DNA of 64,000 nt from NCBI GenBank assembly GCA_018292915.2, contig JACVVK020000140.1:301001-365000 (forward strand), read 5' to 3'. The stretch is from Batillaria attramentaria (Eukaryota; Mollusca; Gastropoda; Batillariidae). Position 1 is the first letter of the stretch. Each line of letters opens with the position of its first letter. Position numbers and translations under genes: made by a program. This document shows, piece after piece, positions 56,141 through 64,000 of this stretch. The notes beneath the pieces were generated by a model. The model searched no databases. It was not told the origin of the DNA and saw nothing but the letters and a program-made list of their open reading frames with translations.

Positions 56141-56519
56141 AGGAGAGAGAGAGAGTAATCATTTTAACAGGTTTTGCCAATGAGCGGCAGAGTAAAGGGA
56201 CGGGGCTTGCCGAGTGGACGTCGTCGATCTATATTTAACCACAGTCACGTGGCTATGCGGTCGAGGTCGCACCTCAATTGGCCAAGCGCACGAGCTAGTC
56301 TATATTGTGCTTTTGCGCTGTAACCTGAGTACAATCTGTTGATGATGGGAGGATGGAGTGTTACTGACCGACAGAGGGGAATGACTAGAGGCGTGGGTGT
56401 CATACAGGTTGATGATCCCTCGGTGAGGATTCTCAACATGCTCGTCCGACTCGTGGTAAGTCTTCACTGTGTATCTGAAATGAAAGGGATACGGTCTGCA
56501 ATGACAGGCGCACACACAC

Positions 56520-56572
<53 letters not shown>

Positions 56573-56983
56573 CGTGGCTTACCCGCTGCTTGGTACTGCG
56601 TGAGGTCCACACAAGATGTGCACTGTGCCAATCCATGTCCTGTCATATAAACAAAGTTACAGATCTCTTTAAAAAAAAAAAATAAAAAAAACACTGTCTG
56701 TGGCTCTAAAAAGTACAATCAATACAAAAGTACACGGGTAAAAAAAATTCAAAGATTAAAATGGTAAATAATAGTGTCCTACAATTATGAAGAAGCTTTA
56801 AGAAATTATTGGTAAAACTATTAAAATTTGATTCTCTATCCACTGTTTGGAATCACAGCATGTACATTACTGAATACTACAGCATTGATGCTTCAACCCC
56901 TGTCCAACTACTGTTTCATTTATTTCTACTGTTTGCATAATCACATATAATAGTACATGTACACAAAAAATGCGTCGAACCCC

Positions 56984-57147
56984 GGGGAGTCGGGGTGGCC
57001 GAATGGTAAAGCGTTGGACTTAATGTCGGGTCGTGAGTTCGTATCCCGGCTGTGGTCAAATATCTGTGCTGGCTTTTTCATCGTTGCCCCGTCTTTGATA
57101 TCACCCGTATGTGGTGGAAAAGGACGTAAACCCCCCAAAACACATAC
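56984..57147 (+). mobile_element. SINE family A with perfect 12-bp target-site duplication
   Basis: Flanked by gcgtcgaacccc at 56972-56983 and 57148-57159. The B box is slightly decayed (gttcgtatccc). Confidence 0.93.
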
Positions 57148-57344
57148 GCGTCGAACCCCACAGTTGTTGCACTTTCTGGAACACGACTTGACTCGGTCAG
57201 ATGATAAGAAATGCTTCGTTTCACTCACTACTACTTCTTTACAAACAAATTCAGTTATGCGAGTATATTTTCTCAGAACATTGTCATAAGAAAACAGCTT
57301 TGTGTTTCGCTATAGACCTGTGTTTGAACAGTTATCTGGAGAGG

Positions 57345-57440
57345 CTGGGCGGGTGGGTGGGTGGGTGATGAGGTTTAACGTCTTTTTTCCGCCACATATG
57401 GGTGATATCAATGACGGGCAACGAGAAAAGGGCTCCACAT
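57345..57440 (-). mobile_element. SINE family A tail fragment
   Basis: gggtgggtgggtgggtg, aggtttaacgtc, ccgccacatatgggtgatat, then acgggcaacgagaaaaggg; the head half is missing. Confidence 0.8.
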
Positions 57441-57877
57441 TTATGTAGAGAAAAACACGTAAGAGGTTGTAGTGATCATTAACTATGCTTGAGTACTGCA
57501 CAAAAATAATTTGTAAAGTGTTTGAAACAGACGTGTTACAAGAGCCATGCATACCATAGTAAGCCCAAGAACACAGAGTGAAGTCCACGGAATGATATAC
57601 ATTGTCGGTTGTCCCTCGCTCTCTAGTTTAAGGTGTGCAAGAAATAGATCTACCAGCACGAGGAGGCAAGTGAAGTGACGAATCCGACAATCTAGGTGCA
57701 GTTCTACTGTGAAGGTCTCAAACAATAGAATGGATTGCCTTGACCCTATCAGCATAACCTAGATTCTGTTGAGATAAAACCGTAGGCTGTGGATAGAGAA
57801 CTCGGTCTGCGTGTGTTTCTCCAGGCTTGTGCGTGCGTGCGTGCGTGCGTGCCGGCATGCGTGGCTGTGTGTGTTGT

Positions 57878-57908
<31 letters not shown>

Positions 57909-57974
57909 TGTGTGTGTGGTGTGTGTGTGTGTTCAGTAACCCGAGACTTCTTAATGCCCTATGCTACTACAGCC

Positions 57975-58629
57975 ATTTTGAAGAAAAGATTTGGACAAAT
58001 CTAGGGGTCATTTTTGACAACCCCTGTCGATGAGAGGACAGGTGAACAAGGTCTGTCAGTGCGCCTACTTTGAGTTTCGGCGTATCTCGTCCATTAGGCA
58101 GTATCTTACCACTGAATCCACAAAGACCCTGGTGACTTCACTTGTCCTCTCTCGGCTAGACTACTGCAATTCTCTCCTTGCCGGTCTTCCTCAAAATCTT
58201 CTGGAAAAATTCAAAGAGTTATGAACTGTGCCGCCCGTCTCGTCTTCAGAGCACCAAAACGTCAACATGTTTCTCTCCTGCTGTCTGATCTCCACTGGCT
58301 GTCCATCCAAAACAGAATCCACTACAAAATTGCCACTGTTTGTTACAATATCATCACTGGTTCAGCTCCACCTTACTTGGCCTCTCTCATACAGCTGTAC
58401 ACGCCATCCCGTAACTTGCGCTCTTCCGCCGACACTCGCCTACTCCGTGTGCCCGTCCGTCGTCGAAAGTTCCAAGGCCAACGAGCCTTTTCGTACATTG
58501 GCCCAGTCACATGGAACAGCCTTCCCTCCAACATCCGCCACGCTCAGTCCTTGGCAACATTCAAAGCTAAACTGAAAACGCATCTCTTCTCCTCCCAGTA
58601 ATTCAACTCAGCTTTTTATTGTCTTGTAC

Positions 58630-58699
<70 letters not shown>

Positions 58700-58950
58700 T
58701 GTGTAAGATGGTTTATTTGGGTTGGGTTCCCCACATCCTGTGGTTGGGCAGGATGCTGGGGTCCCCGCTCTCTTACTGCCATGGTCTCTGTTGCCTGCAG
58801 GGAGACAATGCGGGTTTTTTTTATTTTATCAGTCTTTATTTTCGCGGGATGTTGCTGCCCCCCCCCCCCTCCCGTTATATTGTAAAGCGCCTAGAGCCAG
58901 CCCCTGGGTTAGGCGCGTTAAAAATCTCCACTATTATTATTATTATTAAA
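57975..58950 (+). mobile_element. 5'-truncated CR1/L2-type LINE with a frameshift
   Basis: About 57990-58601 encodes the thumb and C-terminal part of a non-LTR reverse transcriptase: LGVIFDN, IRQYLTTESTKTLVTSLVLS then RLDYCNSLLAGLP, then (after a single-base shift in an A run near 58207) IQRVMNCAARLVF, LLSDLHWLSIQNRIHYKI, RAFSYIGPVTWNSLPSNIR, FKAKLKTHLF. A (TG)n tract expanded in the 3' UTR (58634-58700). The element ends with a hairpin-like gtaaagcgcctagagccag and ggttaggcgcg, then (TTA)n at 58932-58948. It lies in the head-to-head gap between the two DUF4832 genes. Confidence 0.85.
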
Positions 58951-59069
58951 TCGCTGAGCCCGTCTGGAGCACAAACATTTTGATATCTTCTTTCTTATCG
59001 ATCGAGGTCCAGAATTATACTAGCCCAAGAACAGGAAAGAAAATGAGCAGCTGTCAATTCCGTTGACCT

Positions 59070-59096
59070 TTGTGTGTGTGTGTGTGTATGTGTATG

Positions 59097-59133
<37 letters not shown>

Positions 59134-59135
59134 GC

Positions 59136-59210
<75 letters not shown>

Positions 59211-59260
59211 CGCGTATAAAGATTTCATGTGAGAAACCGTATTTTCAATGCTCCCTCAAT

Positions 59261-59326
<66 letters not shown>

Positions 59327-59337
59327 TGTGTGTGCGC

Positions 59338-59369
<32 letters not shown>

Positions 59370-59426
59370 GTGTGCGTGCGTATAAGGATTTCATGTGAGA
59401 AACCGTATTTTCAATGCTCCCTCAAT

Positions 59427-59498
<72 letters not shown>

Positions 59499-59566
59499 CG
59501 CGCGCGCGCGCGTGCGTGCGTGCGTGCGTGCGTGTGTGCGTGCGTGCGTGCGTGCGTGCGTGTGTT
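59070..59566 (+). repeat. Higher-order minisatellite of TG tracts with a repeated 49-bp spacer
   Basis: (TG)n(CGTG)n blocks at about 59070-59215, 59263-59380 and 59428-59564 are separated by two nearly identical spacers, 59214-59262 and 59381-59427, reading gtataaagatttcatgtgag then aaaccgtattttcaatgctcc then ctcaatgg. The period is about 167 bp. It lies just upstream of the DUF4832 gene's signal-peptide exon (59695). Confidence 0.92.
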
Positions 59567-59694
59567 GAACAGTTCTCTTTGTTTTACTTTTTTCTTTTTT
59601 CTTTTTTTTTCTCGTTATCTCTAGTCTGTCAGACGTAAAAGTTTTCAGACAGGCTGCTGGTTCACCAGACCACGCGGAAAGGGCGAAGAGCAAA

Positions 59695-59924
59695 ATGAGT
59701 CCCCGGCCGCTGGTTCTCTTTGCTTGTGTGTTGCTGTTTTCAGGTTGGTTTGTATGTTTGTTTGTTTGTTTTCTGTGAGCATTCATTAAGCACCCTATAA
59801 ATTTCAGTAAAATTTTATACTTTAAATTGCGCCAGGGAGTGTACAAAAAATGAAAAACAATACAGATCGTGCTTGCAATAATTTTTTTTAATGTTTACGC
59901 ACGTTAAAAAACAAACAAACAAAC

Positions 59925-59997
<73 letters not shown>

Positions 59998-60736
59998 GCA
60001 CGCACGCACGCACGCACACGCACACTCACTTGAATGATTTATGAGGAACCCACGTACTTTCAGTATTTTAAAACAGACTTCAGCGTAATTTATCCATGAT
60101 CATGATGGATTTATGATTGACACCAACATGTACCAGATACTCGTATGTCGAGAGGGGAGCCGGGATAGCCGATTGGTAGAGCGTTGGACTTTCAATGCTC
60201 GGGTCATGAGTTCGAATCCCGGCTGGGGCCAAATATTGTGCTGGCCTTGTCTCGTTGCCCCGTCTTTGATATCACATGTACCCTCATGAGGTGGATATCA
60301 CACGCCCACCTACCCTTGTATATGCAGACTTATATATCTAGGTACTTGTCTTGCGGGTTGTTCGTTTTGTATTGTTTGTTTGTTTGTTGTTGTTGTTTTG
60401 ATGTTGTTGTTGTTGTTTAATTATTGTATCTTTATGTATGTCGCTAGGTCAGTGTGTGGCCCAGTGTCCGTCTTGCGTGGATCCGCACTCTTCACACAAT
60501 GGGTATGTTGTGTGGTAGTGGATAACTTCGGAAATATTCAGCGCACAAAATCCGAAAATAAAATTAATGCAATTCTGAAATTCTGAGGCTTAAATTGCTG
60601 AGCTGTCCCTTTGCAACACGTGATTTTTATGTGTCTGAGAGAATGCGTGTGATTCACGTGTTCTAGGTGCGTTCTAGGTTTAGCTCGCGGCTTCTTGAGC
60701 CAAATTTTTAGGACAAAGGGCCTATATCAATGAGTT

Positions 60737-60769
<33 letters not shown>

Positions 60770-61673
60770 AGTAGTAGTAGGAGGAGGAGGAGGAGGAGTA
60801 GAAAACACTTTTTTAAGCACTGATGATTCCTCTCCCTCATCAGCATTTTCCAAGTTTTTTAATTTTTTTTTTTTTAAATAGCATTTTTCAAGTTTTGTTT
60901 CAATGCTTTATCCAGATACAGCGTGAAAACGTACCACGAATCTAGCGAGCACGTGGAGAATCCTCATCGAGGCTTTGTGCATCAGGAGGGGACTGACTTC
61001 TCCCATCACAGGCCTCTGACCGTGAGTATCCAGTCCTATCGCCGAGCTGCCTCCCTGTCCTTTTGTTGTTTCCCTTGGTTCAGCATTAAGATTGCTTTGT
61101 GTTGAACGTTTTGTGTTATGAGTATTTAAAGGTCTGCAATCTCAGGAAAAAGCCACAAACAGAGTGTTCTTAAGAGCTTTCCGATTGTTACAGAGTTTTC
61201 AGCGTCCCTGAAACCCCTATAAAAGCCTGATTTCACAGCTCAGTTTGCGTTTTGACATTGCGCGAGAAAGATCGTGCAGCACTCAACATACGCAAAGACG
61301 CTGTAGCGATGTGTCTCGCTCACTGACCAAAAGCCAAAATTTAATGATGTCACGGCAAACGCGTGCTCTGGATTTATAAGGGTCCCCGGCTAAAAACTCT
61401 GCAACTGTGGCAGAATTGCCTGGATTATGCACAATCGAAGGAGTCGCAGTTTAAAAAACAACAACACAATGTTTGCGGCTTTTTGCTGAGATTGCAGACC
61501 TTTAAGGAGACCCATTGTCCAGCAGTACTCACAAACCCGTCTTTTTCGATTTTCCCCATAGCGACTGATCAACCAGTTGTCCTTGCTGCATATGTGTTGT
61601 ATTGTGTGACTGCTGCCTGTGTTGTTTCAGAAATCTGTGTTCTTCTCTTGCGTGTCTTACTTTAGTTGCAGAA

Positions 61674-61751
<78 letters not shown>

Positions 61752-63541
61752 CGCGCGGGTCAAAATGTTTATTTGAATGTGTTTAAATACCTTGGCAAAT
61801 GTCTGTTTTTACCTCCTATTGTAATGGCGCCCGGAGCTTCTACTGAGAGACGGGCGTCACATTCAAACAATTTTAATTATTATTAAAAGAAACTTGGCGC
61901 TGGCAAGTGCTGTTCATTTAGAAATTTGGCGGCGAAAGAGGTAGTTTGTCTGTCTGTATTCTATCCACAATATCACAACGTGCATTAAAGAGTCTTCACA
62001 CGCTACGATTCTACAGGCCTACCAGCGGCGAAATGCCCTCAGAGCCAGTTAAGTCCGCTTGTAGAGGGCACTCCCCACAGACGCTGCAGCGACGCCAGTG
62101 AATACAGCACGGTCCTATTTTGTCCTCGCCACGCCAGTAAGTCGCCGCTGACCATGCTTTGTGTACTGGAGCGCCGGGCCGGCGGTGCAGCTGGTAGCCA
62201 AAGTGTGTTGCAACGTATGACCGCAACCCTCGCGCAATACACAAACGGGTGCCTCGCAGGCACTCTACGTCTGACAAGACCTTTAGAGAACATCCGAAGG
62301 GATCATTCCTTTTTTCCTCTTGTTTTATCCCCCCAGAAATCAACGCTGGACAGACATCGCCAGCAGGACGGTACATCAATGGTTTGGAGGACCTTCACCA
62401 TGGACACGTTCGTGAAGTCAGCCATCTCCAACGACTTTCTCAACAAAATACGTCATGACCTTGACGTAGTCGAAAGTGCCAGTTTCACCGCCGTCCTCCG
62501 CTTCTGCTACACGTTCAGTTTCGTGAGTTCTCTGACAACTACTTACAGATGGATGTCAGCAAGACTAAAGAGATGATTGTAGATTTTAAGAGAAATCAGT
62601 CTGTAGTAACCTCGCTGACAATTAATGGACAAGACGTTGAAAGACTTAGGGGAATGAATGAGTGTTTCGGGTTTATCTTCCTTTTCCACCACAGGGAGCC
62701 GGGGTGGCCGAATGATAGAGCAGTTGGACTCTCCATGCTCGGGTCGTGAGTTCGAATCCCGCCGGCTGGGGCCAAATATTTGTGCTGGCCTTTTTTCTCG
62801 TTGCCCGTCTTTGATATCACCCTTATTTGGTGGAAAAGGGCGTTAAACTCCCAAACGCCCACCCACCCACCCTCCTTTTCCACCACATACGGGTGATATC
62901 AAAGACGGGGCAACGGTGAAAAAGCCAGCACACGAACTCACACTCTGAGCATTAGAAGTCCAACGCTCTACCGTTCGGCCACCCCGGCTCCCCTGAAAGA
63001 GTTAGGGAAAACAAATACCTTGACACTGTTGTAGATGGTTAATTTAACTATTAAGAGCCCAAACCCGATCACCCCCTGCCCGCTATATGATAAGCCTGGT
63101 TAAGACTGGTTAAAAAGAACAAACCACTGCACACCAGTAGAAGCCACTTCAAACCACTATTACGCAAGGTGTAGGCCTTCCCGAGATCATGCGCACATTG
63201 TTTCGAATCCCGGCTGGGGCCAAACATTGTGCTGGCCTTTTTTCTCGTTGCCCCCGTCTTTGATATCACCCTTATGTGGTGGAAGCGGGCGTTACACTCC
63301 CAAACACCCACCCCACCCTTATGCGCATATTGCATAATGGTGGCTTGAAGGGGCTGAAGATTTCAAGAAAAATTGCGATTTGGGGGCTTTAAGAGTTAAA
63401 TTATACGTACACAGCATGACCCGCCCTACGGAGACGCGAGCAAGAACATCGTCCTGCAGCACATCCAGCAGCTAAAGCCCATCTTCCACCAATATGAACG
63501 AGTCATCACGTCTGTTGAAGCCGGATTCATCGGCACCTGGG
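59695..63541 (+). CDS. DUF4874/DUF4832 domain protein, 5' part (runs off the window)
   Basis: Coding exons 59695-59743, 60448-60502, 60916-61021, 62337-62522, 63415-63541, phases all compatible; 174 residues so far and ending in a split glycine codon at a GTTAGT donor. The first exon is a signal peptide (MSPRPLVLFACVLLFSG), so the product is probably secreted. A short cysteine motif (CVAQCPSCVD) follows, then the DUF4874 start (YHESSEHVENPHRGF), a middle region with RHDLDVVESASFTAVLRF, then NIVLQHIQQLKPIFHQYERV and AGFIGTWG. These families in bacteria are predicted glycoside-hydrolase-like proteins; the reaction is unknown. It is the intact relative of the minus-strand copy at 50217-56639, head-to-head with it. 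The remaining exons lie beyond 64000. Confidence 0.88.
59927..60026 (-). repeat. (CA)n(CGCA)n microsatellite
   Basis: About 70 bp (CA)n followed by (CGCA)n, in intron 1 of the plus-strand DUF4832 gene. Confidence 0.95.
60154..60311 (+). mobile_element. SINE family A with altered tail
   Basis: Head ggggagccgggatagccgat and B box gttcgaatcccgg are well kept. After gatatcac the usual ttatgtggtgga is replaced by a diverged atgtaccctcatgaggtgga stretch. Confidence 0.85.
60518..60800 (+). mobile_element. SINE family B fragment followed by (TAG)n(GAG)n
   Basis: Body words cggaaatattcagcgcac, aatgcaattctgaaattctg, gtgtgattcacgtg and cgcggcttcttgagcc, then a (TAG)n(GAG)n tract at 60738-60799 in place of the usual (TTA)n tail. 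Confidence 0.75.
61125..61506. mobile_element. MITE with long terminal inverted repeats
   Basis: The left end 61125-61160 (tttaaaggtctgcaatctca, then gaaaaagccacaaac) is mirrored by the right end 61471-61505 (gtttgcggctttttgctgag, then attgcagacctttaa). Weaker inverted similarity extends about 110 bp inward (ccctataaaagcc against ggatttataaggg). TTAA is present at both tips, so either TTAA is the target or it is part of the repeat. It lies in intron 3 of the plus-strand DUF4832 gene. Confidence 0.85.
61674..61756 (+). repeat. (TG)n microsatellite
   Basis: About 75 bp pure TG ending in gcgtgcgcgcg. Confidence 0.96.
62665..62993 (-). mobile_element. Older SINE family A, split by a younger one
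   Basis: Minus-strand copy in two pieces, about 62665-62693 (gggtttatcttccttttcca) and 62888-62993 (tacgggtgatatcaaagacg to ccaccccggctcccc). The B-box part is shortened (cacacgaactcacactctga). Confidence 0.9.
62694..62872 (+). mobile_element. Younger SINE family A nested in an older one
   Basis: Full copy (gggagccggggtggccgaat to acccacccaccc) whose 15-bp target-site duplication tccttttccaccaca (62679-62693 and 62873-62887) is itself SINE tail sequence. Confidence 0.94.
63200..63318 (+). mobile_element. SINE family A fragment, head truncated
   Basis: Starts inside the B box (tttcgaatcccggctggggc) and runs to cacccaccccaccc. Confidence 0.88.
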
Positions 63542-63599
63542 GTTAGTAAATCCATACTGTATAATAAAAACTGCTCCAGATTTTCGAGCCATCCGTGTG

Positions 63600-63680
63600 T
63601 TCAACCCCATGACCTGGGAAGAACACCACTGGAGCTGGCAAAGAGTTGGGACAGCAAAAAAAAAAAACAAAAAAAAACTA
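63600..63680 (+). mobile_element. SINE family C tail
   Basis: catgacctgggaagaacacc, then actggagctggcaaagagttggg and an A-rich tail: the inverse of 10397-10445 and 26060-26110, here on the plus strand. Confidence 0.85.
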
Positions 63681-63917
63681 TACTGTTCTTTTGGCCCCAA
63701 AATTAAATGTAAATGTTACTACGTTTGTTTGGCTGGGTCTGGTTGTCATTGGAATTGGTGACGTGGCTATTTTAGTTTTGTTACCTTTGCGGATGCGCGC
63801 AAACACGATTTTGCGCGTGCAGTACAATGAATTTGCCTTTCCGTACTTGTTTTGGTACGAACTCTCAGTAACCACCGTCGTAAGACTTTTCGCGAAACCA
63901 GTTGATTTCTCTGCTCC

Positions 63918-63975
63918 CCCCCCCCCCCCCAAAAAAAAAAAAATAAAAAACCCCAAAAAACAAAAACAAAAACAC
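63918..63975 (+). repeat. C-run/A-run junction
   Basis: C14 followed by A-rich DNA; another member of the compound C/A tract class. Confidence 0.93.
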
Positions 63976-64000
63976 CCAAGTAACCAGAATGAAAGAATGC

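Larger units (their letters stand above)
50217..56639 (-). pseudogene. DUF4874/DUF4832 domain protein gene with several frame inconsistencies
   Basis: Exons by similarity: 56639-56583, 56474-56369, 55856-55673, 54943-54826, 54159-54019, 53402-53306, 52722-52581, 52051-51898, 51744-51620, 50851-50733, 50360-50217 (stop); a first signal-peptide exon was not fixed. Clear family blocks: YHESDEHVENPHRG; AGFIGAWG then GEWHSSTHFG (DUF4874); FLASDSDSGTY, MGGETC, RLGYRLVL and DYNVLLANSGVPLY (DUF4832). This is a secreted glycosidase-like family of unknown substrate. Breaks: the 57-nt exon 56583-56639 is 2 nt longer than its 55-nt counterpart in the paralogue and its phase does not meet the next exon; exon 55673-55856 has two single-base losses (184 against 186 nt) with an in-frame stop; the 54019/53402 and 50733/50360 junctions are out of phase. 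It could instead be assembly error or unusual splicing. Confidence 0.6.

Noticed and set aside
57560..57600. Possible signal-peptide exon of the minus-strand DUF4832 gene (MYIIPWTSLCVLGLTM)
   Set aside because: Hydrophobic and followed by GTATGC, but its phase does not fit the next exon, and the plus-strand paralogue gives no sequence match.

Overview
This is a eukaryotic, animal window. All but two of the recognisable genes are split by GT-AG introns, and repeats fill most of the remaining space: long (TG)n/(CA)n tracts, C-run/A-run junctions, tRNA-derived SINEs with target-site duplications, fold-back MITEs and LINE fragments. The two large receptor genes resemble the snail receptor GRL101 (LDL-receptor class A repeats, leucine-rich repeats, rhodopsin-type 7TM). 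With SWEET, PPCDC and POLR2M orthologues in compact intron-rich form, this points to a lophotrochozoan, most likely a gastropod mollusc. The species call is inference.

Layout. 1-3.0 kb: a partial copy of the 3' end of the PPCDC gene and its flank; the original is at 27.7-30.1 kb. 3.1-10.7 kb: repeats and mobile-element debris, including a complex inverted repeat, a tyrosine-recombinase retroelement remnant, a LINE 3' end and a nested fold-back. 10.7-22.2 kb: a tandem duplication of about 5.2-5.7 kb, each copy holding an intronless 1279/1280-residue receptor (CUB-like, LDLa, C-type lectin-like, more LDLa, LRR, 7TM) preceded by an antisense LINE fragment. 24.2-28.4 kb: five-exon PPCDC (+). 33.4-44.0 kb: six-exon SWEET sugar transporter (-). 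44.8-48.2 kb: five-exon POLR2M/Gdown1 (+), head-to-head with SWEET across about 770 bp. 50.2-56.6 kb: a DUF4874/DUF4832-type gene (-) whose exons look conserved but whose reading frame is inconsistent at several points. 59.7-63.5 kb: an intact-looking paralogue (+) that runs off the window.

The genes do not form an operon. PPCDC serves coenzyme A synthesis, SWEET facilitative sugar transport, and POLR2M control of RNA polymerase II pausing; the receptors and DUF4832 proteins are likely membrane or secretory products. SWEET and POLR2M probably share a bidirectional promoter.

The most informative structures are insertions that can be dated against empty sites in duplicated segments: a 152-bp TTAA element inserted at the PPCDC stop codon, a SINE within a larger insertion in the partial copy, and a SINE within a SINE near 62.7 kb. 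A SWEET 3' splice site whose polypyrimidine tract is a (TG)n microsatellite, clustered divergence in the receptors' ectodomain, and the frame-broken DUF4832 paralogue are also notable. Exon coordinates were read by eye from splice signals, reading phase and family similarity; no alignment or database search was run.
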